Source: Hydractinia symbiolongicarpus
Lineage: Eukaryota; Cnidaria; Hydrozoa; Anthoathecata; Hydractiniidae
Reading direction: 5' to 3'
Length of the DNA: 64,000 nucleotides
Assembly (NCBI RefSeq): GCF_029227915.1
Contig: NC_079876.1
Location: 27,501,828-27,565,827, forward strand
Below, in pieces: positions 32,701-50,654 of this stretch. The translations under genes and the position numbers were made by a program. Position 1 is the stretch's first letter, and every line of letters starts with the position of its first letter. Below the pieces are notes generated by a model. The model was not told the DNA's origin, did no database searches, and was given only the letters and a program-made list of their open reading frames with translations.

Positions 32701-35700
32701 GTGTCATATCTTGAGAGGTGATGATCGCCTATATGAATGTACCAATCTTCTGCTTTTAAGCTTGTGTGGACAGCATCTAAAGAACGAAAGGTGTGAAGTG
32801 TGATGTAAAAAAAAGTAAATAAATTATAATAAGTAGTAGTAAAGAAATAAATACTAAAGTATAATAATAATAGTAGTCTCCAAGACTTGTTCTGAAAGCT
32901 ATACAAGTTTTAGAGACACAATGTGACTATATCTAAAGATTGACAGCTAGCTGCAACCGGGTCAAACATGTTAGTTAACATTGCCATCACCACTTCGCAA
33001 GTAGATCCTTAAGAAGCAACAAGTGAACAACAGTTGACTCAGTAAAAAAGGAAAACTTAGTTCCTTCTCAAAATTTTTTTTTTAAAAAGCAATGTCAGCC
33101 AATTTGTGTTGATGTGTTTTAGAATTTTAGGTTTTGTTCGTTTACGCATTTACTTTTTCGAACTATATGATTTTCAAATATTTCTGAAATTGCCAACTGC
33201 ATGATGCTAATATTTAAAACAAAATAAGCACATCATAATCTGCAAAACTTACTCACTTCTTGAAAACTCAGTTATTTCCTTTCTATGGACTAGAAATTGC
33301 ACCTTTAATAGGAAACAGATTTCTTCTCCACTCGATTTTTCCTCTTTCAACAACGCACTTAAAACGTCATATTATAGATAACTGGCTTTAAAAGAAGACG
33401 CACTTACCAAAACAATGAGCGGCTGTGAGGATAAAATTTTCTGATAAAATGGATCCAGCACACCATTGTGTACCGTTAATTCGAAGACTGACTTGCCAGG
33501 GCCATTCGCCCGGTCTGCTTTTTACACCACCTACGATACGGCGAACACGCGACTTTATTTTTTGACGTTCGCCACAGTGAAGATGCAAATCTAAAATGAA
33601 AAGGATATAAACGTAGGCTTAGAATTTAAAAGCAGGGAATGCATTAACCCTATTAAGGCTAAGCTTTTTGGATGTTTTGTTTACCACATTGGTAGAAAAT
33701 TTATCTTGTATTTTCGAACCCGACAAAATGCTTAATCGATGGAACCTAAATGAAATAAGACAAACAGTTTCAAATGTTCTAGTGTAAAATTATTTAATAA
33801 AAATGTAAAAAATCGTTCAATTATGCAAGTATTAATAAAGATATTTGAAGAAAACAGTTTTTTTTCTGTTTTTTTTTTCGACCAGCTGTTATGCAATGAC
33901 TCACATGAGAACAAAAAAATTTGGTCATCCTTAAGATAACTGAAAATTATGATAAATCCATAAATTTTAAACCCTTAAAACGATATTCATCCTTTGCGAA
34001 TGGCCATTTTTTAAACATTATTTTCTTTTGCTTTTGTTAAATTTTGAATCGGCGAGAGTATATATTCGTTCTAGAATATAATGGCTAACTAAGTTGAGTT
34101 TGTCTTCGGATATCCAATTCTCAATAAAAAACGTAAAATATGCGTCGATCCAGTGCTACCCAGAGTTCTATTGCTACCCAGAGTTACAGTGCTACCCAGA
34201 ATGACAGTGAACCCAAAGTTCCACTACTACCCAGAGTTTCAGTGCTACCCAGAGTTCCATTACTACCCAGAGCTACATCGCTACCCAGAGTTCCATCGCT
34301 ACCCAGAGTTCCATTACTACCCAGAGTTTCAGTGCTACCCAGTGTTACAGTGTTGTTCAAAGTTCCAGTCCTACCCAGAGTTCCAGTGCTACCCAGAGTA
34401 GTGAATTCCACATCTTCCGGGAAATGCCAAAATTAACATTTTTTAAAAACATGTTTCAATTTTAAAAATTAAAACATTTATATTTATGAAAAGTCTCTCC
34501 TTATTTAACGAAGTCATACCTGCATATGCTTCATAAAAATTTAAATTCGCTATTTTTTTTCTCGTATAAAATTGAGTATGATTATTAATATACTTTACTG
34601 GTAAAATGTTAGAACAAAATCTATTTGTGTCTGTAGCACTTCCATCTTCCTATAATCTTTTATTTCGATAAATTTTACTAAATGTTCGATCAACAACGAT
34701 TTTCTCACAGAAATTAAATTTTCGGAATGGTTACTTGGGTAGATGAATATTTTTACTTTGAAACTTGCCCTATAAAGAGTAAAAAAACTGACAATTTTGG
34801 CGGAGATGGTGTAGTGGTAGCGCTGTCGACTTGTGATGATAAGGTTTCAGGTTCGAGTCCCCACTCTGGTGCACTTTTAATGTGGTGTTGTCAGCCCATT
34901 TGGGACCATCTACTGGTTGGGTTGTGGTACAGGCAGGGAAGTTAGAGCAACGCTATACGAAACTCTAGTGGGTTATGTAACTTAGTCACAGTTAGAAGAA
35001 AGGAAGAACGAACCGCTAGGATGGAACCTCCAGGTCGTCCAAAACTTGTAATAAATTTTGCACTTCTCAACCAATCAAAACAGAAAAAAATTAGCCAATT
35101 GCGTGTTTATGATCGTGAACATCGTATTTTTATCGTACCTTTGCGATTCTTGCATAATTGTTTACAGTAACGTCGGGCTGTCGAATATTGACACATATTG
35201 GGTGTGAATTGAGCTATTTCGTGACATAGCTGTTGTTTTCGTGAGAAGGTGACATGAGGTGATGTTCCAAGTATCAACGTCACAATAATCACTACAAAAT
35301 AAAATAATAAAAATTGTTGGATATTATGTCATATCAAAGTTTAAATTTCACTTATTTTATTTTCTTCTTCATTGAAGGGGCTACGAAACGGCTGTTGGTT
35401 TCCAACTTTAGTGACTTACAGGAAAGTCGAGATAATGGCGGTGGAAAGGTTCACTCAGGGTAAAAACAAACATCTTAGCATACTTAGCATCCAAATATAA
35501 CTTAAAATGACAGAAAATATCCCTACATATATTGGATATCCATGATTTATTCGATATAAGTACTTACCCTTGTTTTAATTCATACTTTCTAATAAAGTAA
35601 ACTTTAATATTTTGAAGCTGCTAGATATATCTTTCGAAGTTTTGCGTAGAAACATAATAAGTTTGTCAGTCCACGCAACAATAATAACTTTAAAATCTTT

Positions 35701-37111
35701 TTTTCTTCTTAAAGCTAGAACATCGCATTTTTTAACAAATACAACTCCTCGTGTTTTTCCTGTTCTTTCGCCAAAACAAACTTTCGATTTACTGGTATTT
35801 AATACATTTTACAGACCGTAGCTTGTTTTACCGTCAAAAAGAATACTGAAGAAAAATGTTTCCTTTTTTACAAAAATAAAAAAAAAAAAAATAAAAAAAA
35901 AAATATCAAATTAATCATAAAAAAATTAATCATTCATAAAGCGCTTGTCTAGACGTCTATGTAATTCTAAAGTGTGTTTAATTACTTGCACCTTGACCTT
36001 TTGAGTTGTCGTTTATTACACGCCATTTTTTTTAGAAATTGCGGGTATTGAGCTTATGGAATTGCTTCGTAGCCCCTTTAAGATATTTTAGTTTGTTCCT
36101 TGCTATGAACTAATTTGTCCCAGGGAAAATCTTTTCAGAAATCTACCCAAAATAAAAACGTTCTACATGAGGGAATTTTTAATGATTTTTTTTCTAAATT
36201 AGTCGTAGATTAATTACATGTCCACTCGTCCTTATGTATCGCATTTCATGTGTCTGTAGCATAACTATCGAGTCGCTCAAAGACATGTTGCGGGTATAAA
36301 TATACAAATTCAAAGGTCTAATGGACTTACAATATAATTAGGTGTTTTTTAAATGTTTTGTAGTAAACATTTAACGAATCACAAGGTAAAAGCGAAAATT
36401 ATAAATTAGCCTTAGTACAAGCGGGTACTTTTCATGTTATCTTAGCATAGCATTAGGACTGCTAGAAAAGTCAATGTTTTAAAGACACGTGCAAGGTAGA
36501 AAACATCTGTATGCCTCCAAAATTGTTCGTTGTAGTCTGAAGGATGTTAATTAATTTATTATTTTTATGTCCTTTCAAGCATTTTGTGAATTTGTTTTAT
36601 GTTTTGCATCGCCAATTTTTAAATCTTTCTTACCTTAATTGACACAAAAAAAATTCTGGCAGTGATACGAAGAATGCGGATCAACTCTGCAAGTATTAAT
36701 GAATGTATGAAAAATCGAAAATTTAAAGTGACAAAACTTTGTGCGAAGTTTTAACTCATTTCCTGTAGACCATTATTTTTACCAGTAAGATTGGATATTC
36801 CTAACCAATCAGTAGACCATTATTTTTACCAGTAAGATTGGATATTCCTAACCAATCAGTAGACCATTATTTTTACCAGTAAGATTGGATATTCCTAACC
36901 AATCAGATGTAATATTTTTTACAGGTGGATAACACTAAGTAAAATAACAACAATAAAAACAACAAAACACTATACAAATTATGAAAAACTGTGAAAATCC
37001 AGGAAATGAGATTTCTTAATATAATTGATGTGGCTACAAAAATAATTTCTTGAATCACTGGGAAATAAAATACTCACAGCAGACAAAACAACACGATAGC
37101 AAACCAGACAT
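26709..37111 (-). CDS. Secreted trypsin-like serine protease with Cys-rich N-terminal module
   Basis: Six exons, minus strand: 37111-37078, 35291-35139, 33590-33408, 32776-32594, 28050-27733, 26839-26709. All introns are GT-AG and all five are phase 1; the product has 333 residues. Order: signal peptide (1 to about 25); a Cys-rich segment (34-68, five Cys spaced roughly like a ShKT domain); activation site R80|IVGG; S1 peptidase domain. The catalytic triad is present: H121 (TAAHC), D183 (HHDIAL), S281 (YDSGGG). D275, six residues before the Ser, predicts cleavage after Arg/Lys. The residue before D-S-G is Tyr (279) instead of the usual Gly193 of the oxyanion hole, and P198 is Gly; activity may be unusual. 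The C-terminus ([30 protein letters not shown]) is standard. A zymogen secreted for digestion, defence or matrix processing is the likely role. Intron 4 holds a whole Tigger transposon. Confidence 0.88.
28156..28365 (+). repeat. Left TIR and subterminal AAAGCGGACA array
   Basis: At least five copies of AAAGCGGAC within 210 bases (near 28170, 28187, 28204, 28265 and 28354), plus variants AACGCGGACA and AAAGCAGACA. The spacing is irregular. Confidence 0.8.
28415..28993 (-). CDS. HIRAN-like accessory protein of the Tigger element
   Basis: Minus-strand ORF, 192 codons from the ATG at 28993; the ATG at 28936 ([10 protein letters not shown], 173 codons) is an equally good start. No intron, stop or frameshift. 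An N-terminal acidic helical part is followed at residues 71-165 by a globular domain: [11 protein letters not shown], then E96-x-D98-N-x-H101-D102-K-F-A-V-A-V, then [10 protein letters not shown], then CKVTGKR and [10 protein letters not shown]. The E-x-x-N-x-x-D-x-x-A-(I/V)-x-V...(V/I)-G-H-(V/L) pattern resembles the HIRAN domain of Rad5/HLTF, which binds DNA 3' ends. Similar domains occur in uncharacterised animal proteins. The gene lies fully inside the transposon ends and reads away from the transposase. A role in transposition is inference. HIRAN identity needs a profile or structure comparison. Confidence 0.7.
   Translation of the reverse strand: MCIRNSKFEILSSLKFYAAMSSRFECYFKVKEAEENTDMSNVQLNEMLLKNIDKQIEIILIKQKEYRFDSFIRGYHAYMDIWSPKVGEENFCLKAEEDNEHDKFAVAVTDDDKVVGHVPKNLSKLFNKFMSLPNCTIGCKVTGKRVNRGAGYGLEIPAQYQLIGVEKAVEWAEKNIRTVLDSVNNKTQRCTK
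28937..28998. promoter_or_regulatory. Shared intergenic region between transposase and HIRAN-like gene
   Basis: Only 62 bases separate the ATG at 28936 (minus) from the ATG at 28999 (plus); with the upstream minus ATG at 28993 the gap is 5 bases. The AT-rich stretch (AAAATTTTAAACTGG, GAATTTCGAATTTTGAATTT) must hold or border a bidirectional promoter, or the start sites lie within the opposite genes. Confidence 0.4.
28999..30606 (+). CDS. Tigger/pogo-family transposase with CENP-B-type DNA-binding domain and PIP box
   Basis: Intact 535-codon ORF. Residues 1-60 form a psq/CENP-B-type helix-turn-helix ([20 protein letters not shown]). Residues 80-140 are the second CENP-B-type HTH (ending [15 protein letters not shown]). 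The DDE catalytic core follows, with D182 (NMDESG), D291 (FLDNATCH) and D324 ([11 protein letters not shown]), a D-D-D triad with 32 residues between the last two. The C-terminus is acidic (390-480) and ends QSSIKDYFK, a textbook PCNA-interacting PIP box (Q-x-x-I-x-x-Y-F, 527-534). Drosophila pogo transposase is known to have a PCNA-binding motif at its C-terminus. Expected role: bind the terminal repeats, cut and paste the element at TA sites. All key residues are present, so it may be active. A second ATG at 29005 could also be used. Confidence 0.93.
   Translation: MAMSKQQLAGKLAKKTLSLDDKIKFLDFAKKNPELGCRKLADIYKIGKTAAANILRDEKKIREQHEIFREKTKKRNRHGKYHKINEILFEWYKRCCASNIYPNGVMLKEEALEIKEKLKNSDFDNFSASDGWLDRWKTTYSVKERRIVGEAGDVSTETVTSWMERIKELVEGYSLENIWNMDESGCFFKALPAKGLVEKGKQAKGGKKSKLRLTVAFFVNAAGEKINQPVVIWKSKVPRCFKKLKDPSRPANVHYFSNPKSWMTSQVMETVLARFNRKLLFEDRKVILFLDNATCHPESMIGQFSQIKIIFLPKNTTSRLQPLDAGIIQNFKVKYRKRLVKYVLARIQENKSATEIIKSVDILMAIQWVQDAWKEVTNLTIKNCFEKCGVVQGESELMEDQEDDLEFEALVKELTEDMSAAEYIDFDADVPASEPRINELEINWRHQIREASINAIENPEMACQVEEISEDDDESEDVVEEEMLGFTELITMLDKIKRSTIFDDTCQEMLSTITKKIEELQLQNRKQSSIKDYFK
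30898..30975 (-). repeat. Right TIR with subterminal repeats
   Basis: Contains TATAAAGCGGACA and CTAAAGCGGACA in direct orientation, followed by the TIR complement GGTGTCCGCTTTAGAGGGAT and TCCACTG, so the right end itself forms a hairpin-like palindrome. Confidence 0.8.
31185..31375 (-). repeat. Dispersed repeat with GGGTTYGCCCG and GACAGACA motifs, copy 1
   Basis: On the minus strand it reads CATCCACGGGTTTGCCCG... TCGCTACTTGCGGTACTATT... ACAAACGTATACGGG, matching copies at 50021-50135 and 61828-61950. Non-coding. It lies in intron 4 of the protease gene. Confidence 0.6.
34151..34402 (+). repeat. 18-base minisatellite in protease intron 2
   Basis: About fourteen copies of CCAGAGTTCCA(T/G)(T/C)(G/A)CTAC with point changes. 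All three forward frames stay open in places and give artificial repeats such as [10 protein letters not shown]; there is no evidence that it is coding. Confidence 0.85.
34799..35060 (+). repeat. tRNA-derived SINE in protease intron 2
   Basis: The head GGCGGAGATGGTGTAGTGGT contains an A box (TGGTGTAGTGG, 34807-34817), and the B box GGTTCGAGTCC is at 34850-34860, at tRNA spacing. The body (TGTGGTGTTGTCAGCCC ... CATCTACTGG ... ACCTCCAGG) matches the SINE at 51.3-51.6 kb. Confidence 0.8.
35375..36078. mobile_element. MITE with TIRs AAGGGGCTACGAA
   Basis: 13-base perfect TIRs at 35375-35387 and 36066-36078. The interior is AT-rich with an A/T run at 35871-35905. Its left end lies in protease intron 1, about 85 bases upstream (in transcript sense) of exon 2. 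A partial inverted copy lies at 37.65-38.07 kb. Confidence 0.7.
36765..36905. repeat. Three exact tandem copies of a 47-base unit in protease intron 1
   Basis: The unit begins GTAGACCATTATTTTTACCA and contains GATTGG...CCAATC, an inverted pair of CCAAT boxes. The three copies appear identical. They lie about 170 bases downstream (in transcript sense) of exon 1. Confidence 0.9.
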
Positions 37112-37649
37112 CTTCTTTACACGTCTAAGCTCTTCAAATATTAATATTGGTCGGGTAGAAGAAAAAAAATGGTAATGTTATTTCAACCGATCGTGTTCCC
37201 TTGGTAAATATTTTACTTGAAAATGTTTTCCAATCGCGAAAGCAATAAAGTTTCCACTGGTTACGAATGTTTGGCTTGGTAGTTTCTATTTAAACTGAGA
37301 TTTGACGTTAGCTGGACAAATGTTGGCATGGAAACATGTGAGGTGTCTAGTGAGCACAAGTAGTTGATAAACATAATTGACCTGAGACTGAGCAAAAATT
37401 TGTTGTACATAACATGTTTTTTTTATTTAAGCGTAATGCCATTCTAAAGAAAGGCGTGTAATAAATGGATCACTTAAAATGTCACAGTGCAAGAAATGAT
37501 ACACACGTTAGAACTATGTAGTTCTAAAGTGTGCATCATCAGACGACTAGACAACCTGTTTATGAATAATTTTTTTTTATAATAAATATGCTATTTTTTA
37601 ATTTTTATTTACTAAAAAAAGTAAAATTTACCTTTAGTATTCCTTTTCA

Positions 37650-38073
37650 GGGTAAAATAAGCTACGGTCTGTGAGGTGTATTAAATATCTGTAAATCGAA
37701 AGTTTGTTTTGGCGAGGGAACAGAGGCGACACGAGAAGCTGTATTTGTTAAAAATGCTATGTTAGAGAGATTTTAAGGTCATTGTTGTTGTTTCGACTGG
37801 GTTTATGTACATAAACTTATCATGCTTCTATGCAAAATTTTGAAGGATATAGCTAGCTACCTCGTTCAAAGGTTTGAATTTTATTTTATTAAATAGTTCG
37901 ACTTAAAAGAAAGGTAAGTACTTATGTCGAATAAATCATGGATATCCTTTATATCTAGGATGATTTTAGTTGGTGTTTATGTCCTCAACGATCTTAATTT
38001 TTTTCACCGCCAATAGCTCGAATTTTGTGTCAGTCACTAAAGTCGAAAACCAAGAGCCGTTTCGTAGCCTCTT
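37650..38073 (-). repeat. Partial inverted copy of the AAGGGGCTACGAA MITE
   Basis: Matches the left half of the 35.4-kb MITE in reverse: CTACGGTCTGTGAGGTGTAT, AATCGAAAGTTTGTTTTGGC, ATCATGGATATCC, and the end CCGTTTCGTAGCCTCTT. The terminus is diverged. Confidence 0.6.
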
Positions 38074-41000
38074 AACAGATAAGAGACCCTTTCACGCATG
38101 TGCTGAGCATGTTTTCTGATTTCTTTCTTCTTGTGTTATGAGTATTCTATAAGATACAGATATTTTAATTCCTTATAGACACAAGACTTAATTAACATCA
38201 CTATACTATTTAAACTTGCCTCGTGTAATTGTAGTGTAAGTTTCGTTGTTGTTCTTTAACGGGACCATTTCATCTTATTGCATCAGGTAACTTTTAAATT
38301 TTTAATATGTTTCTCCAATAAGCATAACATAAGAATTTACTAAGCATGATTGTGTCTTTCGCATAAAAATATCCCAGCCTAATTTTGAATTTTCACTTGC
38401 TTATAAACAAAACATGTGTCCTCCTGTAATCAGCATCTTCCGGGCGTTTATCAACTTTTCGCTCGTCAAGATTCCGTGCTCATTAAATGGCGGTGAAAAT
38501 ACTGTTTTATAAGCTTGCGAAGAATTCAACGTTTAGCAATTTTAAATGCACTTTCTCATCTCAAGTTCGCAGAAAATAGAAAAGCCCAAGAGCTTGCTAA
38601 ATGAAATATTCATGTGTAGATATAAATTGTTGACGTAGAATTCAATGGTTGGTACTTTTAAAGATATTTTTCAATTTCTCATTTCAGACATTTGTTCGCA
38701 GAAAATATAATAGATTAAGATCATAAAGTATTTCGAAAACGCTGTTTTTCCAGACATTAATGTAATCTTATAAATCATACAGCTGTGGACATAATATATG
38801 GGAGTCTCATTGTAACCTCTCTTTTCCCAGCAAAGTAAATGTTGAAGATGGAATATACTTAAATGATGCTAACAGAAGTGCATCAGCAAACCTTAGAAGT
38901 GAGCAACGTTAACTTTGAGGAAAAATTGGGGGGAGTAAGAAGACTTTAGGAATACCACATTTCTCCATATTTTGCCAGGGTTTTCTATAATCAGACATTC
39001 ACTGTATATTTATTGCTTTTCTATCAGAGACAAAAAACATATAGAGGGAAAGCGATAGTTGTTTACAAAATCTCTAAACCATGTTCTTTTGTTACATTGT
39101 TGTTGATTAGGTTAAAGCATTCAATTTTTTGCCAAAAGGCCAAAATGTTAGAACTACCATATTTTAATCATTTTATTAAGAAGTTTGTGTGTATGCGTTT
39201 AACCAAACATCTGAAATGTTTCATATTAGCTTTGACCCTAAAAATGAAGAAGGTTGTAGGTGCAAGATTGAGTAGCTCTTCAAGACTTTCTTCCATGTGT
39301 GATTTTCGTGAACATATTACTAGCGCGTAATTACGCCATTATATATCACTAGTGCGGAATTTCGTTGCATGTGAAAAAGTTATCCTCCTTAGTCTGAGTG
39401 ACCTGTTTAAAGGTTTAACTATACCTCTGTAACTTCTGAACTATAGTCATGTATTCAAAGTTAATTTTCCCCATCACAAATTAAAAAATTTGACAGTCAC
39501 ATTTTCCTGTTTCTTCACTTGTTTGATTGCTAATATCACCAAAAATTCAAAAATTGCGAAATATTGATTGTTGCAATGTACACTTCTTCAAAAAAGTTGT
39601 AAAATTCGAAAAGTTATCAAATTACGCCTATAGACAATTATTAATTACCTTGTTGTTTTTGAGATTTTTTGTAGCTATGATAGGGCGCCAAAATGAACAA
39701 TTTCAACATAAATTTATTACAGTTGTTTTATCTCAAAACAGGATAAAGAAAACAAGCTCTTTTATAGAATGTATGCTTGCATACCTTTCAACATTAAAAA
39801 TCGGCAGAAGCGCGAAGAAAAATGTATAGGCTATTACACACACTCGTGGCGTAATATTGTGTGCTTGGGCGTTAGGAGAGTGGGAAAATCAGGAGGAATA
39901 ACATACAAAAATCTTTTAGTGACAAAATAATGAAAATTATAGGTTCTGCACTTTTGCTGCAACACCATCAAAGGCGTAATTAAGTTGTGCAAAAAATCGA
40001 ATTTTGTTTAGTAACTGGCATAAAGAAATATTAGCAAAAAATGGAAGTGAAATAATTTAGGCTATACCTCCTGCAAAAAAATGTTATCTAAAACCGAGGA
40101 CGGGGAGTGGGGAATAAATCCACCCTTCCACACTTCCATATAGGCTCACACATAAACTTAGTTATATAGAAAAAATAAGGCAAGCCAGTCTTATGGCAAA
40201 CTAAATACTGCTATTAGTGAAAAACACTGCGTTGTTAGCAAGTTGGATAAGGATGATTCCAGGAAATAGGGCACTGAGTTGTATAACTTCGTTTCCAGTA
40301 CAGAAATTGCTAATCCTCTTTGTAATACTTTCTCGTCCCCAGGACTCTATATACTCTAAAAGTGCTCTTAATTTTCCTAAAACAATAGCCATAAATAACG
40401 GAACGTGTATATGAATTTTGGAGAGGTTTCCAGTATCTATCCTTTTTCTTATAAAACCTTCATAAATACAGAATATTAAGGGTAAGAAATGGTGAGATGT
40501 GGTCATCCTGACTTTTAATCAGCCTTTTATGTTAGAAAACAAACAAACCGAATTTTTAATTGCTTTGTTTTTTAAACAAACACCCAAAGTTGTTAATACT
40601 AACTCCATCTCGCCCCAGCTTTTGAAAGAAAAGCCTAGGGACAAGGTTAAAAGCCTTTTTGTGCATGATATAAATTTGCTTTGGAATATTAATTGCGCCA
40701 TTAACCATATTTCGTGTGTGATTTCGTCGCATCGACACAAGAAATGATCGCTATTAAATGTTCGTTTCAACAAATTTCGGTTTTGCGGTTTTCAAAACGT
40801 CATATAACGTGTATCAATTTTTAAAAATGAATGAAAATATTCTAAAACTATAAAATTTGTTTTTAACAGCTTAAAGACAATCTTAATTAGCTCGTTGAAA
40901 TTTGAGCTGACCTCTCCATCTTCTTTTGTATTTTATTACACAACACGTTGTTAGCTCTGTTGCGAATTGATTTACATTCGTGACTTACACGAAAATTAAC

Positions 41001-41267
41001 TTCACGGTGATGTGTATTTAGAAAAAAATTAATTTTGTCCAATAAGCCATACCACACAGTGAATATCTACCCTACATTAAGAATAGTATGATAGACGAAC
41101 ATTTTACAATTTGGAACGTACATTTGCAAAAATTCACCCGTATACAGTCTCATAGGCTTTGGTATTTCCATAGAAATTAGCTGTTAGGGCCTAAAAAATG
41201 TTAAACATTTTTTTACTTTAATCTTTGCATTAAAATAAAATAAAAAAAGTTAAAGAAAGTGAATTAA
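38074..41267. other. No gene seen
   Basis: AT-rich intergenic DNA. Open frames at 39013-39330, 39527-39829 and 40201-40773 show no recognisable domain or consistent splice pattern. Confidence 0.3.
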
Positions 41268-41428
41268 TTATGATTTAGACATTCGATTCACTTTTTCGCT
41301 TAATTCTTCATCATCATCATCTTCTTGGTTCTTTTTCACGTTCTTATTCATGCCAAGGTTTCCAGTAACAAACATCTGATCATTTTTTGACTCTACTTCC
41401 ATTCTCCACATCATTTCATCATTCCAAT
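41268..41428 (-). CDS. Possible last exon of an unidentified gene
   Basis: Minus strand. After an acceptor-like TTTACAAG the frame encodes 52 codons to a stop at 41268: WNDEMMWRMEVESKNDQMFV, then TGNLGMNKNVKKN and an acidic run (EDDDDEEL). Composition is protein-like and the length fits an exon with phase-1 entry, but I do not recognise the family. Any upstream exons would overlap the alkaline phosphatase gene on the opposite strand; none was found. It could be a processed or partial pseudogene. Confidence 0.25.
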
Positions 41429-41684
41429 CTTGTAAATCTCAAAGTGAAACTTTAAGGCTAACTTTAAAGCTCAGTGTGCTTCTAGTGATGCTAGTGAGTC
41501 ATATGCCAAAACCTTCTCTGGCGATTTAAAACTTGTCTATCTGACAAGAGAGCGATGCAAATTAACATCTACGAAGGAGAATATTTAAAACGGTTTATAA
41601 ACAGAAACTTGATGCTTTGCATAGTTTGTGTTTTTTAACACACTTAGCACATGTGGAGTGTGAAAAGTAGAAGAAAGTAAGAAC

Positions 41685-48768
<7,084 letters not shown>

Positions 48769-50020
48769 ACAACAATAATTTTATTTAAAGACGTTACATA
48801 AATGATGCCTTATACCTAGGAACAGTTTAGGTTGCAATGAATAACAAAAGCGGGAATTATCTGCGAGCGGAATTCTTTTTCGATGCAAACGACTTGCCAT
48901 ATCTTGGCAAAACTAGACTAAGCAGAGCTGACAAATTGATTTTTGGAAAAAGAGAGAGCAATATGGTTACAAAGAAGGCCCAACCATGGTTTGGTTTGCG
49001 CTGGAAAATAGTTAAAAGATAAAACCTCCACATTGGCTAAGACTTTATTTAAATTTTTTACTGTCAGAATAAGAAAAAAAGTTTTGGAAGCTATCTAAGC
49101 TATCACTCGCTCCTGTTAAATGCATACATAATTACGTGCTTTTGTTGTCGTTTTTTGTAACTTTCATCAGACAAAAATTTAGAACGAGTTTAGGAATATT
49201 CTGGGATTTGCAATGACTTTTTACTGACTTACTATTAGATAGACAAACTCAAAGAAATAGAAGAAAGAAAGACGTGCCAAGAGTCACATAAAGCTCATTG
49301 TTCTTATAAAGAAATTGTGCAGTAGTTAGAGTGTATAAAAATTTCAAAATTATACTCCATATATAAAATGTAGATTATAATGGAAATATTTCAGAACTTT
49401 AACGAGGATATTATTTGAAAGTAGACTTCTACCATTTATTTTTAAAAAGCAATGATTCTATAAATAATGTAGCCATATCAATTTTATATAATCATTTTAG
49501 CCAAGAATAAATTTCCCCACAATGGTTAGAAATACTTCTTTTCCTGAAACAACCTTAACGGACGTTGACGTTGAATATTTTTTTATTTTGGAGACGTGCG
49601 TGAAACTGTTTTTGTAATCCCATTTTAGAAGTTTTCTCTTAATGTTGTCAAGAAAAAACATTTTTGAAATCTTTCAGACACCCCTGTTTTAACCCCCTGG
49701 ATGTTTGATACCTAAGAAAACCTGAAAACTAGGGATTAAGAAGAAATAATAAGAAACGATCGACTATTTTAGAGAAAACCAATGTTTGCATGAGAATTTG
49801 ACCACTTCTAATGATTAACCGTCCTTCTTAGCATCTTCTAAGTTTAACTTCAATTTCCTGCAACTTTTATCACATAGCTTGCTTTCGTACATCCTCAATT
49901 TGCTATTTTCTCTTGAAATCCCTCTCCACCAAAAAAAATTCTCTTAAAGATACCACAAGGTAATCTTTTTACATTCTTCTACCTTTTTGATAGAAATTGC
50001 AGTTATTAGATACTAGGCTA
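48769..50020. other. No gene seen (downstream of alkaline phosphatase)
   Basis: AT-rich. It contains the probable 3' UTR of the alkaline phosphatase gene just after 48768. No other supported feature. Confidence 0.3.
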
Positions 50021-50135
50021 AGCCTGTTGAAAAATCCACAGGTTCGCCCCTTCTTTTTATGCCGCATTGCGTGCATCTCGCTACTTGTGGTACCATTTTA
50101 CGTGACAGACAGACAGACATAAAATACTCCATATT
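50021..50135 (+). repeat. Dispersed repeat with GACAGACAGACA, copy 2
   Basis: TGTTGAAAAATCCACAGGTT ... TCGCTACTTGTGGTACCATT ... CGTGACAGACAGACAGACAT. Same family as 31.2 and 61.8 kb. Confidence 0.65.
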
Positions 50136-50654
50136 GCAACAAATGTTTGCTGGAATAAAGTCTAGGTGCGTCTAAATTTAGTTCTTAATCAATTCATTCG
50201 TCTCTGAAAAACGATTAGTCAGCATTTCCCAATCTGTATTGGCAGCCAAGTAAAGCCATAACGAATAAAAAAACTGGTCTATTCACCCGCTCAATTTGTT
50301 TTCTCACCGGCCTTATTACTAGTCTGTTATAATATGTATGTATGTTCGCCTGTAAAAGGCACTTTGCGACGTGGCGGCACGACACCAATACATTAGAATG
50401 ACGTCTATAGCATTCTTAAAATTAGTAAAGTCATTGCAGTGTACAAAATATCCCTAGGGCCAACATCTTAATACGGATGGAGATAAATGACATCGTATCC
50501 TGCGTAGATAATTACGGGCCACCTGGAACATAAATTATACCAACTCTTTAATGTTGGGTCAACGCACTCGTTTCGTAAGCGACAAGTTTGTAAACTTTGA
50601 AAATATTACCACTCATCTGTTCATTCGTCGTCATTTAATAATATAAAGACTACC

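Noticed and set aside
34140-34436. Repetitive proteins on both strands (YPEFHY, LGSTGT repeats)
   Set aside because: Artefact of an 18-base intronic minisatellite; no start context, splice sites or conserved domain.
34799-34872. A functional tRNA gene
   Set aside because: A and B boxes are present, but the acceptor stem does not close and a SINE body follows; the same sequence occurs at 51.5 kb.
36765-36905. CRISPR-like array
   Set aside because: The three units are contiguous with no spacers, and this is eukaryotic DNA.
40201-40773. Minus-strand frames of about 84-101 codons
   Set aside because: No recognisable domain, no splice-consistent partners; composition as in AT-rich non-coding DNA.
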